Both the position numbers and the translations under genes were made by a program. A DNA stretch of 64,000 bases from positions 62,001 through 126,000 of the forward strand of contig NZ_AQWN01000009.1 of the NCBI RefSeq assembly GCF_000376385.1, given 5' to 3'. Shown here piece by piece: positions 27,948 through 37,375 of the stretch (within the stretch, counting starts at the first letter, position 1; every line of letters starts with the position of its first letter). Source of the DNA: Desulfurispora thermophila DSM 16022 (GTDB lineage: Bacteria > Bacillota > Desulfotomaculia > Desulfotomaculales > Desulfurisporaceae). The notes under the pieces were generated by a model. The model made no database searches. It saw only the letters and a program-made list of their open reading frames with translations, and was not told the DNA's origin.

Positions 27948-29355
27948 GCTCACCACCCCCGCCTTTCTTTTCCCGCCGGGCATACTGCCGGCAGGCCCGG
28001 CTGAAATTGAGCGCCGCCCGGGGGTTGGCTGCCCAGTGCAGGTGCAGATAAGAGGCAAACAAATTGCCGGCAGCATAACCACCGCTGCTGGTAGCAGTAG
28101 CAAAGGCCTGCTGCATTTCCAGGGCCGGCGACGGCGGTGTGCCATCATACTGCAAAGTGGAGTAATGAAACTCATGACCTTTGAGCACGGTGCCCGCCGG
28201 CCCCAGCAAAGTCGGACGGGTGGTATGGGCGGTAACATATCCCAAAGCGGCACGTCGTTTTTGCATGATACAGCGGGCCGGTATTAAACCGGCCATGCAG
28301 TGCCCTTCCCCATCCAGATCCACCAGTTCGCGGCACAGGTACATCAGGCCGCCACACTCGGCATACACCGGCAGGCCACGGCTATAGTACTCCTTAAGGT
28401 CGGCCATGAACTGCCGGTTGGTCGCCAGGCGGGAAGCAAACATCTCCGGAAAACCACCACCGATGTACAGCCCGTCCAGGTCGGCAGGCAGACGCCCGTC
28501 CAATGCCCGGCAAAAGACCAGTTCGGCACCCAGGGTAGCAAGATAGTCCAGTCCATCCCAGTAATAAAAATTAAAGGCCTCATCGTAGACCACGCCCAGC
28601 CGGAAGGTTTTCGCACCGGCATCCCGATCGCCCCAAATAGCCGGCCTCACTCCGGACACCGGCACAGCTGTGCGGGCGATTTGCCACAGGCGATCAGCGT
28701 CCAGTGCTCCGGACAAGCGGTCCACCAGCGTGTCCACCAGTTGTTTTACTTGCTCCATCTGTTCGAAAACCGGCTTTAAACCCAGGTGCCTTTCGGGCAA
28801 AGCCAGGTCGGACCAGGAAGGCAACACTGCCAGCACGGGCAGGGCACAGTTCTCCTCAATGGCCTGTTTGACCATCGCAGCATGGCGCGGGCTACCCACC
28901 CGGTTGACAATCACACCGGCCAGATGCAGGTCCGGATCAAAAACCTGCAGCCCCCGCACCAGGGCCGCCGCCGTGCGGGCCAGCGAGCGCACATCCAGCA
29001 CAACCAGCACCGGCGCGTTAAGAATTTTGGCGATGGAGGCCGTGGATCCCGTACCCTGACTGCCGTAACCGTCGAACAGGCCCATCACGCCTTCAACAAT
29101 GGCGATATCCGCCCCCCGGCAGGCCCGGACGAATGCTTCTTTAACACCATCCGCTCCTAAAAACCATTCGTCCAGATTACAGCCCGGGCGACCGGTAACC
29201 AGCTGGTGATAGGCCGGATCTATATAATCGGGACCCACTTTAAACCCCTGCACACTGTAGCCCTGGCGTGTGAGCCAGGCCATCAATCCCGTGGCCAGAG
29301 TGGTCTTGCCGGAACTGCTGTGGGCAGCAGCAATGACCAGGCGCGGTATATCCAT
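27934..29355 (-). CDS. cbiA: Cobyrinate a,c-diamide synthase
   Basis: Glutamine- and ATP-dependent amidation of the a and c side chains of cobyrinate. N-terminal DRTGG/AAA-like P-loop VIAAAHSSSGKTTLATGL, VGPDYIDPAYH and EGVMGLFDG; C-terminal class I glutamine amidotransferase with nucleophile Cys in YAECGGLMYL (about 336). 473 aa. Two Met codons six nt apart (29361, 29355) are possible; 29355 has a G-rich RBS at better distance. The frame extends upstream into cbiB as an artefact. Confidence 0.95.
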   Translation of the reverse strand: MDIPRLVIAAAHSSSGKTTLATGLMAWLTRQGYSVQGFKVGPDYIDPAYHQLVTGRPGCNLDEWFLGADGVKEAFVRACRGADIAIVEGVMGLFDGYGSQGTGSTASIAKILNAPVLVVLDVRSLARTAAALVRGLQVFDPDLHLAGVIVNRVGSPRHAAMVKQAIEENCALPVLAVLPSWSDLALPERHLGLKPVFEQMEQVKQLVDTLVDRLSGALDADRLWQIARTAVPVSGVRPAIWGDRDAGAKTFRLGVVYDEAFNFYYWDGLDYLATLGAELVFCRALDGRLPADLDGLYIGGGFPEMFASRLATNRQFMADLKEYYSRGLPVYAECGGLMYLCRELVDLDGEGHCMAGLIPARCIMQKRRAALGYVTAHTTRPTLLGPAGTVLKGHEFHYSTLQYDGTPPSPALEMQQAFATATSSGGYAAGNLFASYLHLHWAANPRAALNFSRACRQYARREKKGGGGEHVMA

Positions 29356-29357
29356 AC

Positions 29358-30314
29358 TCATCCCCCCAGCAAATAGCGCAGGCCGCAGCCCAGCAGCACG
29401 CCAAAGGCCGCCGCCAGGTACATTAAATCCACAGCGGCCCTGATATGGCCCGGCTGCAGCGGATAAATCTCCCGGCCCAGATAAGGGCGAAAGGAAACCC
29501 GGCCATGATAGTAGTTGTGGCCACCCAGACGTACGCCCAACGCTCCGGCCACCGCTGCTTCCGGGTAACCGCTGTTGGGGCTGGGGTGCCGGCGGGCGTC
29601 CCGCCGCATGGTCAACCAGGCCAGGCGGGCCCGGCGTCCGGACCACCAGGCAGCCAGCACCAGCAAAAGGCCGGTCAAGCGGGCCGGTACAAAATTGGCT
29701 ATGTCATCCAGGCGGGCAGCGGGACGGCCAAAATAAAGGTAGCGTTCATTCTTGTAGCCCAGCATGGAATCCAGCGTATTCACCGCTTTATAAGCCATGG
29801 CCAGCGGCGCACCACCCAGCAGGGCGTAAAAAAGGGGTGCCACAAACCCGTCGGAAGTATTTTCCGCCACGGTTTCCACCGTAGCCCGCACAATCTCGGA
29901 TGGCGGCAGACCACCGGTCTGCCGTCCCACTATATAACCCAGCATGCGTCGCGCTTCTAACATATCGCCCCGGCACAGCGGCTTTAGCACCTGCCGGGCG
30001 GCCTGAGCCAAACTGCGCGCCGCCAGCGTGGTGGAGATCAACCACACCTCCAACATCAGCCCCAGCCAATAATGCCCGGCGTAGGCAAACAGCAAAAGCA
30101 GCCAGGTCAGCGCATAAGCAACGCCTACCACAAAAAACACCAGCAGCGCCCCGGCCAGTTGTTGGGCAACAGCTGAACGGCCCGGCCTGTAGAGCAGATT
30201 TTCCAGGGCAGAAATAAGTTTGCCAATTAATATTACCGGGTGGGGCAGGCGCGGCGGATCGCCCACGACAAAATCTAAAGCCGCAGCCAGAAATATTTTC
30301 CCGGAAAGCAGCAT
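29358..30314 (-). CDS. cbiB: Adenosylcobinamide-phosphate synthase CbiB
   Basis: Membrane protein that attaches aminopropanol phosphate to adenosylcobyric acid. 318 aa with several membrane spans. Family signatures: DFVVGDPPRLPHPVILIGKLI, GYIVGRQTGGL, VETVAENTSDGFVAPLFYALLGGAPLA (split here: VETVAENTSDG and APLFYALLGGAP), and KAVNTLDSMLGYKNERYLYFG. Lies 2 nt from cobQ and just ahead of cbiA. Confidence 0.95.
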   Translation of the reverse strand: MLLSGKIFLAAALDFVVGDPPRLPHPVILIGKLISALENLLYRPGRSAVAQQLAGALLVFFVVGVAYALTWLLLLFAYAGHYWLGLMLEVWLISTTLAARSLAQAARQVLKPLCRGDMLEARRMLGYIVGRQTGGLPPSEIVRATVETVAENTSDGFVAPLFYALLGGAPLAMAYKAVNTLDSMLGYKNERYLYFGRPAARLDDIANFVPARLTGLLLVLAAWWSGRRARLAWLTMRRDARRHPSPNSGYPEAAVAGALGVRLGGHNYYHGRVSFRPYLGREIYPLQPGHIRAAVDLMYLAAAFGVLLGCGLRYLLGG

Positions 30315-30316
30315 AT

Positions 30317-31873
30317 CTACACCGCCCGGCGCGGACCGGGCAGTCCAAGCAGAGAATAGACCAGCCCCATATCCAGACTGCCCCGCACCACTTCGGCCAG
30401 GGCATCAAAGTCTTTTTGCCTCTGCTGGGCCGCCGTAAGCAGGGCTACATCGGTAAGCGGCATTAGCCCCTTGCGCCGGCGCAGGTTGTTGAGTAACTGC
30501 CGGCGGAAAGCGGGCTGGTCGAAAATACCGTGAATATAAGTACCCAGCACCATACCGTCCGGGCTGATCGCCCCGTCCGGCTGTTCTACCACTACGCCCA
30601 GGGAAGAGGTGATCACAAAGGCCGGCCGCACTCCCGCTCCCAGACGGCTGCGCCCCATGTGTATTTCATAGCCGCTGACAGGCAGGCTCTGGCATTGCTC
30701 TAAAAGCCCGTCGGCTACCGCCGCCATCCCCTCCACCCGGGTGGTGATTTTGTCCCGCTCGAATACAGTAATCACATCCAGCAGGCCCAGACCGTTCAGG
30801 CAGGGGATGCTGGACTCGGTACGCTCCGGGTCATGCAATTCCCTGCCCAGCATCTGGAAACCGCCGCAAATGCCCACCACCGGTGTACCGGCCGCGGACA
30901 GCTGAACGATTTGCCCGGCCAGCCCGCTGCGCTGCAGGTAAGCCAAATCCTCAATGGTATTTTTACTGCCGGGCAAAATGATCAAATCGGGGTTACCCAG
31001 CGGGGTACCCCGCCCCACATAGCGCAGGTGCACATCGGGTTCGGCGGCCAGCGGATCAAAGTCGGTAAAATTGGAGATATGGGGCAGATGAATAACAGCA
31101 ATTTCCAAGTCCCGCCCCACTGTTTGCCGGGATTGGGCCAGAGTCGCTTCGGAAACCGTATCCTCCTCCTGGATGGCAAAGCTGTCAAAGTAAGGCACCA
31201 CACCCACCACCGGCAGGCCGGTGCGCTTCTCCAGAAAATCCACGGCCGGCTGGAATAAAGACAGGTCACCGCGGAACTTGTTGATAATGATCCCGGCCAC
31301 CCGCTGCCTGTCCGCCGGAGGGAGCAGTTCCAGCGTGCCCACCACCGCGGCCAGGGCTCCTCCTTTGTCTATATCTGCAGTGAGCAGCACAGGCGCCTCC
31401 GCCTGGGCAGCCACGCGCATATTTACTATTTCGGTCGCCTGCAAGTTCACCTCGGCCGGACTACCGGCCCCCTCAATGACAACAATGTCATATGTATTCT
31501 TAAGCCGCTCCAGGGCCTGGCAAATGACATCCCAGGCCTGCTGAGCGTATGAACGGTGATACTCCCAGGCCGAAAGGTTACCCACCGGCCGCCCCAGCAC
31601 AATCACCTGGGAAGAGGCCTGCCCGGTGGGTTTAAGCAGCACCGGGTTCATATCCACACTGGGCTCCAGCCCGGCCGCCTCGGCCTGCACCACCTGCGCC
31701 CGCCCCATTTCGCCACCGTCTGCCGTAACATAAGAATTCAGCGCCATGTTTTGCGACTTAAAAGGCGCCACCCGGTAACCGTCCCGGTAAAAAATACGGC
31801 AGAGGGCCGCCACCAGCACGCTTTTACCCACATGTGAGGCAGTCCCCTGCACCATGATCGTCCTGGCTGTCAT
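30317..31873 (-). CDS. cobQ: Adenosylcobyric acid synthase (CobQ/CbiP)
   Basis: Amidates the b, d, e and g side chains of adenosylcobyrinate diamide. N-terminal MVQGTASHVGKSVLVAALCR P-loop, FKSQNMALNSYVT, and IEGAGSPAEVNL; C-terminal amidotransferase with Cys in VVGICGGFQMLG (about 334) and the HGIFD His. Start ATG 31873 has GGGGAGG upstream; seven extra codons further up are ignored. 518 aa is normal. Two nt from cobU. Confidence 0.96.
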   Translation of the reverse strand: MTARTIMVQGTASHVGKSVLVAALCRIFYRDGYRVAPFKSQNMALNSYVTADGGEMGRAQVVQAEAAGLEPSVDMNPVLLKPTGQASSQVIVLGRPVGNLSAWEYHRSYAQQAWDVICQALERLKNTYDIVVIEGAGSPAEVNLQATEIVNMRVAAQAEAPVLLTADIDKGGALAAVVGTLELLPPADRQRVAGIIINKFRGDLSLFQPAVDFLEKRTGLPVVGVVPYFDSFAIQEEDTVSEATLAQSRQTVGRDLEIAVIHLPHISNFTDFDPLAAEPDVHLRYVGRGTPLGNPDLIILPGSKNTIEDLAYLQRSGLAGQIVQLSAAGTPVVGICGGFQMLGRELHDPERTESSIPCLNGLGLLDVITVFERDKITTRVEGMAAVADGLLEQCQSLPVSGYEIHMGRSRLGAGVRPAFVITSSLGVVVEQPDGAISPDGMVLGTYIHGIFDQPAFRRQLLNNLRRRKGLMPLTDVALLTAAQQRQKDFDALAEVVRGSLDMGLVYSLLGLPGPRRAV

Positions 31874-31875
31874 TT

Positions 31876-32457
31876 TTATAATTCCTCCCCGCATAATTGC
31901 GTCACTCCGGCCAGTTGCCGCAAATCCACCGCCAGACCGGCCACCACCAGATAAACACGGTCGGACACGGCCGCCAGGCGCTGGTTGACCATGCCCGCCA
32001 GGTCTCTGAAAAGCCTGCCCAACGGGTGTGCCGGCACTACGCCCAGCCCCACTTCGCTGGCCACCATGATCACGCCGGCCGGCACCTCGCGGCAGGCCAC
32101 AGACAGTTCATCCACCTGCTGCTCTACGAAAGCCTGCACATGCTCGGGCGGTTGTTCTTCCCGGCTGTACAGGATATTACCCAGCCAGACGCTCAGACAA
32201 TCAATCAAAATCACCCGGCTGTCATGTCCGTACAGCCGCACCGCACCGGCCAGATTCAGGCTTTCTTCCACTGTTCGCCAATATTCCGGCCGGCGGATCC
32301 GGTGGGCAGCAACCCGCCGGGCCATTTCTGGGTCTGTTACCACAGCTGTAGCTATGTATGTCACCAGACCACCGGCTTGGGCGGCCAGACGCTCGGCAAA
32401 AGCACTTTTACCGCTACGCGTCCCGCCCAGCACCAGTACAATTTGCTTGGATTGCAT
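31876..32457 (-). CDS. cobU: Adenosylcobinamide kinase/guanylyltransferase
   Basis: Phosphorylates adenosylcobinamide and transfers GMP to it. 193 aa with P-loop VLVLGGTRSGKSAFAE at the N-terminus, the TYIATA motif, HRxxRP (HRIRRPEYWRTVEE) and LIDCLSVWLGN. Follows the DUF3842 gene by 3 nt. Confidence 0.95.
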   Translation of the reverse strand: MQSKQIVLVLGGTRSGKSAFAERLAAQAGGLVTYIATAVVTDPEMARRVAAHRIRRPEYWRTVEESLNLAGAVRLYGHDSRVILIDCLSVWLGNILYSREEQPPEHVQAFVEQQVDELSVACREVPAGVIMVASEVGLGVVPAHPLGRLFRDLAGMVNQRLAAVSDRVYLVVAGLAVDLRQLAGVTQLCGEEL

Positions 32458-32460
32458 CCA

Positions 32461-32907
32461 CTAAAGCCCCTTTTCATTGGTCATAATTTCCTCAGCCAGT
32501 CCCAGCGCCCTGCGCACCCGCAGCACCAGCTCGTCAATCAAATGGGGCAGGGGCTCGGACTTAATGCCCACCAGTTCCACATTGCCCCGCCCCAGGGGCA
32601 GCAGCACCTTTGGCGCCGGACTGGTGGCCAGAGCAGCGGCCATGGCCGGCGTCATCTCTCCCAACATGGAGTGCGGCACCAGAATGCTCACGGTGCCTGT
32701 AATCAAATCCACCCGGCTGGCGTTGAAGATGATGGCATTTTCCCCGGTGGCACCTTCGTTGGCTCCTGCTTTGAGCATGGCCGCTGTAGCCAGCGCATTG
32801 GTTCCCAGGGCCAGGATATCACATTCTTCCGGCAACTGGCGGCGCAATTTGTCCACAATGTGTTTACCGATACCGCCGCCCTGTCCATCCACAACTGCTA
32901 TCCGCAT
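32461..32907 (-). CDS. DUF3842 family protein
   Basis: 148 aa starting MRIAVVDGQGGGIGKHIVDKL, a Rossmann-like Gly-rich turn, and containing LALGTNALATAAMLKAGANEGATGEN (split; Gly/Ala-rich), which is characteristic of the Clostridia DUF3842 family. No function known. It heads the cobalamin cluster with 3 nt to cobU, so it is almost certainly on the same mRNA. No cobalamin riboswitch was recognised in the 250 nt upstream. Confidence 0.82.
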   Translation of the reverse strand: MRIAVVDGQGGGIGKHIVDKLRRQLPEECDILALGTNALATAAMLKAGANEGATGENAIIFNASRVDLITGTVSILVPHSMLGEMTPAMAAALATSPAPKVLLPLGRGNVELVGIKSEPLPHLIDELVLRVRRALGLAEEIMTNEKGL

Positions 32908-33040
32908 TTGGACTCATCCCTTTAGCCCGGATCTTGTTGTATATTAATTAATTCTAACCCTTAGCCGCGCTTACCTGCTTCTAAACAGGATATTTTTTCT
33001 TTATCTACATGCTATCCAGTCATTGGGTCGCGGGAACCGG

Positions 33041-33071
33041 CAAACAAAAACCGGCCAGATTTCTGCCGGTT
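33041..33071 (-). terminator. Terminator downstream of the coiled-coil gene
   Basis: Minus strand: ACCGGC-AGAAATCT-GGCCGGT followed by TTTTTGTTTG. It separates the upstream minus-strand gene (33156-33437) from the DUF3842/cobalamin operon, so that operon must have its own promoter in 32908-33040. Confidence 0.8.
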
Positions 33072-33130
33072 GATGTATATAAAATTAATATCCTGTCGCA
33101 TCTTCCAATATTTTGAAAATATCCCCAGCC

Positions 33131-33151
33131 TGTGCATAAACCTGTGGATAT
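33131..33151 (-). promoter_or_regulatory. Two adjacent DnaA-box-like sequences
   Basis: Minus strand carries ATATCCACA (33151-33143, one mismatch to TTATCCACA) and TTATGCACA (33139-33131, a full TTATNCACA match), in the same orientation 12 bp apart, directly after a stop codon. Too few boxes for an origin; could titrate DnaA or regulate. Confidence 0.4.
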
Positions 33152-33155
33152 TTTT

Positions 33156-33437
33156 TCATTTTGCTGAATCATGTTGTCCATCCAATCCCAGACGGGATTT
33201 CAGCTCCATAATTTGCCTGTTTTTACACAAGAGCCAGCGCGCATAGCGATAATTAGTCAGGTGCAACCGCTTATTCTCTTTCTCCAGCCGCGATAAGCAA
33301 AAATTTTTTTCCTTCTCCAGTTTTTCCACCAAGTTCATGAGCACCCGCCGGGATAGGCGCAGCTGTTCAATTTTTTCTTCCAGTTCCTGCACACGGCGCT
33401 TGAAATAAACCAGCTCCTGCTGTTCGCCCACCAGCAT
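33156..33437 (-). CDS. Small coiled-coil protein
   Basis: 93-aa, strongly charged and predicted to be one long helix: heptads run through VYFKRRVQELEEKIEQLRLS and VEKLEKEKNFCLSRLEKENK. No membrane segment. Not recognised as a named family. GTG at 33440 or ATG at 33437 could start it; a G-rich AGGGG lies just upstream. It follows the DapL-like gene on the same strand after 75 nt and ends at a terminator. Confidence 0.65.
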   Translation of the reverse strand: MLVGEQQELVYFKRRVQELEEKIEQLRLSRRVLMNLVEKLEKEKNFCLSRLEKENKRLHLTNYRYARWLLCKNRQIMELKSRLGLDGQHDSAK

Positions 33438-33512
33438 CACCCCTGCCCTGTAGATTGCCAGCTTTATCTAAAATATATGCCATTGGGACAGGGAATAGAA
33501 TTTTCCATACCA

Positions 33513-34682
33513 CTAAGCTGTGAAATCATAGCAACTGCTGATGCGCTGCACGGCTTCCTCCAGCAAACCGTCATCCTGCACCATGGCTATACGCACATAA
33601 CCCTGGCCACAACTCCCAAAAGCCGTGCCGGGGATAACAATAACGCCCGTTCTCTCCAAAAGTTCCAGGGCAAACTGGCGGCTATCGCTGTAACCCGGCG
33701 GCAGAGGGGCCCAGATAAACATGGAAGCCCGGGGCTTGGGCATCTGCCAGCCAATCCTGGCCAGCCCGTCCACCAGAATATCCCGCCGCCGCTGATAAGT
33801 GCGGGCATTTTCCACCACGCAGTCCTGCGGCCCGGTGAGGGCGGCTATACCCGCCTCCTGCACCACCTGAAAAACTCCATAGTCGATGTTGGATTTAAGG
33901 CGGGCCAGCACCTCGATCACCGCTGGATTGCCCACGGCAAAGCCAATCCGGCACCCGGCCATATTGTAGGTCTTGGACAAAGAGTAAAACTCAATGCCCA
34001 CCTCTTTGGCCCCCGGCGCCTGGAGAAAGCTCACAGGCCGGTAACCGTCGTAGGCCAACTCGCAGTAGGCTATGTCATGGCAAACCAGCACATCGTACTG
34101 CCGGGCAAAATCCACCACCCTGGTAAAAAACTCCAGGCCGGCCACCGCCGCCACCGGGTTGTTGGGATAGTTGATCCAGAGCAGTTTGGCCCGCCGGGCT
34201 ATATCAGGTGGAATGGAATCCAAATCGGGTAAAAAGTTGTTTTCCGCCCGCAGGGGCAGGGGATGGATTTCCCCGCCGGCCAGTCCTATGCCGCAGGCAT
34301 AGATGGGATAACCGGGATCAGGGACCAGGGCTATATCACCCGGGTCGATATAGGCCATGGCAATGTGGGCCAGGCCGTCCTGCGATCCCATCAACACCAG
34401 CACTTCGCTGGCCGGATCCAGTTGCACACCGAAGCGCTGCCGGTACCAGCCGGCCACCGCCTGATAAAGCCGCGGCATGCCCTCCAGCGGATAGCGGTAA
34501 TTCTGCGGGTTGTCCAGCGCCCGGTGCATGGCCTGCACAATGTGTGGTGCCGGCGGGCGATCCGGCGTTCCCACACCCAGATTAATCACCTTCATACCCC
34601 GGGCCTCTACCTGGCGCTTGAGCACTTCCATCTCATTAAAAACAGCGGCACACAAGGAGGCCACTCTTTTGGCTGCCTGCAT
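33513..34682 (-). CDS. LL-diaminopimelate aminotransferase-like enzyme
   Basis: Fold-type I PLP aminotransferase, 389 aa. INLGVGTPDRPPAPHIVQAM, VLVLMGSQDGLAHIA, LWINYPNNPVAA and PLP Lys in YSLSKTYNMAGCRIGFAVG match the DapL/MJ1391-like branch that makes LL-diaminopimelate from tetrahydrodipicolinate in Desulfotomaculum-type hosts. Several paralogues exist in such genomes, so the exact substrate is uncertain. Possibly cotranscribed with the downstream coiled-coil gene. Confidence 0.85.
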   Translation of the reverse strand: MQAAKRVASLCAAVFNEMEVLKRQVEARGMKVINLGVGTPDRPPAPHIVQAMHRALDNPQNYRYPLEGMPRLYQAVAGWYRQRFGVQLDPASEVLVLMGSQDGLAHIAMAYIDPGDIALVPDPGYPIYACGIGLAGGEIHPLPLRAENNFLPDLDSIPPDIARRAKLLWINYPNNPVAAVAGLEFFTRVVDFARQYDVLVCHDIAYCELAYDGYRPVSFLQAPGAKEVGIEFYSLSKTYNMAGCRIGFAVGNPAVIEVLARLKSNIDYGVFQVVQEAGIAALTGPQDCVVENARTYQRRRDILVDGLARIGWQMPKPRASMFIWAPLPPGYSDSRQFALELLERTGVIVIPGTAFGSCGQGYVRIAMVQDDGLLEEAVQRISSCYDFTA

Positions 34683-34747
34683 ACTCTATTCCTCCTCTCT
34701 CCCTGATACTACAGCTTAATGTTTATTTCGCAGCCCCCGGCGGGGGC

Positions 34748-35575
34748 CTATTCTTTCAGTTCTGCAACCATTTTTTCCATGGCCCGCACCACCTGGATGT
34801 CCACAGTCGCCGAGCCCAGTTCATTGTGCTCCCGGTGCAGAGCACCGTGATAATCCGAACCACCTGTAGCCAGCAAATTGTACCGGCGGCAGAAGGCCAG
34901 ATAGCGCTGCACATCGTTTGCATCGTGCGCCGGGTAGTACACCTCCAGACCCATTAGCCCCTCTTCCACCAACCGGGGAATAAGCTCATCCACTCCGGCC
35001 AGCGCAGGGTGGGCAAAAACCGGTACACCCCCCGCGCGGCGCAGCAGCCTGACCCCTTCCTCCGGCGTGTATTTAAAACGCGGCACATAGGCCGGTCGGT
35101 CCTGGCCCAACCATTTTTCAAATGCCTCTTCCACCGAACCTACCGCCCCTGATTCCAGCAGGGCCCGGGCCAGGTGAGGGCGTCCCACCGAACCACTGCC
35201 GGCAATTTCCAGTACCCGGTCCATGGTCACGGGAAAGCCCAGCTGGTTAAGCCTTTGCGTCATTTTGCGCACCCGGGTCAGCCGGCGCTGTTGAAAATCG
35301 GCCAGTTGTTCTAAAAAAAACTCCTGCCGGTAATTGATAAAATAGCCCAGCAAGTGCACTTCCCGGCCGGATATTTCTGTACCCAGCTCAATGCCCGGGA
35401 TGACCTCGATGCCATACTCCCGGGCGGCCAACAGAGCCGGTTCAATGCCCTGCACAGTATCATGGTCGGTTATGGCCAGTGCCCTCAGGCCCAGTTCAGC
35501 CGCCCGGGCCACCACCTGCTGCGGAGAATCGGTGCCATCAGAGGCACTGGTGTGTACATGCAAATCGGCCTGCAA
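34748..35575 (-). CDS. PHP-domain phosphoesterase (TrpH/RNase AM-like)
   Basis: Metal-dependent PHP hydrolase. Motifs: ADLHVHTSASDGTDSPQ, AITDHDTV, GIELGTE, HLLGYF, FAHPAL and GGSDYHG supply the trinuclear metal ligands. Family members degrade 3',5'-bisphosphonucleosides or the 5' ends of RNA. The frame is open to 35698, but the TTG at 35575 has GAGGAGTG 5-6 nt upstream and puts the first metal motif at residue 4, giving 275 aa. Divergent from the phosphohexomutase gene. Confidence 0.88.
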   Translation of the reverse strand: MQADLHVHTSASDGTDSPQQVVARAAELGLRALAITDHDTVQGIEPALLAAREYGIEVIPGIELGTEISGREVHLLGYFINYRQEFFLEQLADFQQRRLTRVRKMTQRLNQLGFPVTMDRVLEIAGSGSVGRPHLARALLESGAVGSVEEAFEKWLGQDRPAYVPRFKYTPEEGVRLLRRAGGVPVFAHPALAGVDELIPRLVEEGLMGLEVYYPAHDANDVQRYLAFCRRYNLLATGGSDYHGALHREHNELGSATVDIQVVRAMEKMVAELKE

Positions 35576-35707
35576 GATCTCACTCCTCAAATCCAGCCTG
35601 GAAGGAATTTTCGACAGGGAAAGGGGTTCTTCCTTTGTGGACGGATATTTTTTTAAGTATGCGCATAAAAACAAATTCGCCCTCTGCCGGAAAAGCAAGC
35701 ACTTTCT

Positions 35708-35737
35708 TTGGGATTAACAGGCAGCTTATGATATAAT
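35708..35737 (+). promoter_or_regulatory. Probable SigA promoter of the phosphohexomutase gene
   Basis: TTGGGA (35708-35713), 18-nt spacer, TATAAT (35732-35737). Leader of about 110 nt to the ATG at 35853. Confidence 0.55.
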
Positions 35738-35852
35738 CTTAATGTATATTTTTGCCACTATAATGGCAGGATTTATGGTGTAGACTGGAGTATTTCTCAC
35801 TTTTAAGCATAACCGCCATGAAGAATTACACAAATAGAGGAGGGATGTTAGT

Positions 35853-37232
35853 ATGCAAGTCAATCCAACCATCTTTCGCGAATACGATATCCGCGGTGTG
35901 GCCGACCGGGATCTGACCGATGAGACGGTACGGCAGCTGGGGCGTGCCTTTGGTAGCAAGGTGCGCCGGCTGGGAGACTTGAAAGTAGTAGTGGGAGCTG
36001 ACAACAGGCAGAGTTCTCCCCGCTTGAAAAAAGCTCTGATGGAAGGGCTTACCGCCACCGGCTGCCAGGTGCTGGACATTGGCACAGTGGTCACCCCCAT
36101 TCTATACTTCGCCCGCGTGCACTATCAAATAGAGCCGGCCGTAATGATTACGGGCAGCCACAACCCGGCTGAAGACAACGGATTCAAAATAGCCCTGGGA
36201 CCCGGCACCATTCACGGAGCGAAAATCCAGGAGCTACGCCAAATTATTGAAAAAGAAGATTACGTCTCCGGGCAAGGAACAATAGAGCAAAAAGACCCGG
36301 TACCTGCTTATCTGGCCATGTTGCAGGAAAAAATCCGGTTGGGCCCGCGCCGGTTAAAAGTGGTTGTGGACTGCGGCAGTGGCACGGCATCTTATTTTGC
36401 CGTGCGCATTTTCCAAAACTGGGGCTGTGAGGTAATTCCCCTTTACTGCGATCCCGACCCAACTTTCCCCCACCACCATCCCGACCCGGTAAAACGCAAA
36501 AACTTGCAGGACCTGATTAAGACAGTAAAGCAGGAAAAGGCCGATGTAGGCATAGCCTTTGATGGCGATGCCGACCGCATCGGTGTGGTGGACGACCAGG
36601 GTGAGGTCATCTGGGGTGACCAGTACATGGCCCTGCTCTGGCCCGAAATTGTGCAAAAATATCCCGGCGCCCCGGCAATTATTGAAGTAAAGTGTTCTCA
36701 GGCCCTGGTGGACGAAGTCACCCGCCTGGGGGCAAAACCGGTGTTTTACAAAACCGGCCACTCCTTGATTAAAGCCAAAATGCGCGAACTGAACGCTCCC
36801 TTCACGGGTGAAATGTCGGGGCATATGTTTTTTGCCGACGAGTACTTCGGATACGACGATGCTTTCTACGCCGCAGGCAGATTGCTGCGCCTGCTGTCCA
36901 ACCAGGACCAGCCCCTTTCTGCACTGGCCGCCCGTTTGCCCAAATATTATGCCACAGCGGAAACCCGCCTGCCCTGTGCGGACGAAGTAAAGTTCGAAGT
37001 GGTCCGCCGCCTGCAGGAACATTTCCGCCAACAGTATCAGGTGATTGATGTTGACGGTGTGCGCGTGCAATTCGGAGACGGCTGGGGCCTGGTGCGGGCA
37101 TCCAACACCCAGCCCGTCCTGGTAGCCCGCTGCGAGGCCCGAACGCCGGACCGGTTACAGGAGATCGCCGCAATAATGAAAGAGGCCCTCATTGCTCAGC
37201 CGGAAATTGCCGACTTCGACTGGGAATATTGA
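35853..37232 (+). CDS. Phosphomannomutase/phosphoglucomutase
   Basis: Alpha-D-phosphohexomutase of 459 aa, cytoplasmic, interconverting hexose 1- and 6-phosphates for cell-surface sugar nucleotides. Phosphoserine loop MITGSHNPAEDNGFK, metal loop FDGDADRIG, sugar loop GEMSGHMFF, and the phosphate-binding VRASNTQPVLVARCEA. The bifunctional PMM/PGM (AlgC-like) branch fits by length and motifs. Starts MQVNPTIFREYDIRG behind GAGGAGGG. Ends at a terminator. Confidence 0.93.
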   Translation: MQVNPTIFREYDIRGVADRDLTDETVRQLGRAFGSKVRRLGDLKVVVGADNRQSSPRLKKALMEGLTATGCQVLDIGTVVTPILYFARVHYQIEPAVMITGSHNPAEDNGFKIALGPGTIHGAKIQELRQIIEKEDYVSGQGTIEQKDPVPAYLAMLQEKIRLGPRRLKVVVDCGSGTASYFAVRIFQNWGCEVIPLYCDPDPTFPHHHPDPVKRKNLQDLIKTVKQEKADVGIAFDGDADRIGVVDDQGEVIWGDQYMALLWPEIVQKYPGAPAIIEVKCSQALVDEVTRLGAKPVFYKTGHSLIKAKMRELNAPFTGEMSGHMFFADEYFGYDDAFYAAGRLLRLLSNQDQPLSALAARLPKYYATAETRLPCADEVKFEVVRRLQEHFRQQYQVIDVDGVRVQFGDGWGLVRASNTQPVLVARCEARTPDRLQEIAAIMKEALIAQPEIADFDWEY

Positions 37233-37241
37233 TTTTCACAT

Positions 37242-37283
37242 TTCGGCCGGCGCAAATTATTATTTGCCCGGCCGAATTTCTTT
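37242..37283 (+). terminator. Rho-independent terminator of the phosphohexomutase gene
   Basis: TTCGGCCGG paired with CCGGCCGAA, extended by GCAAAT/ATTTGC, followed by TTTCTTT. Confidence 0.88.
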
Positions 37284-37375
37284 CCACCCGGGCCATAGTC
37301 TGCTAAAATGGACTTTAGTTGAAAGACTATTCAGCCATCAAAAACTGAATCATACTAGATTATCAGGAGAACACC

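Noticed and set aside
33131-33151. Chromosomal origin of replication
   Set aside because: Only two DnaA-like boxes, no DUE cluster and no dnaA/dnaN nearby.
32908-33155. Possible cobalamin riboswitch before the cobalamin operon
   Set aside because: No B12-box or comparable conserved core seen; only a terminator hairpin and DnaA-box-like sites.
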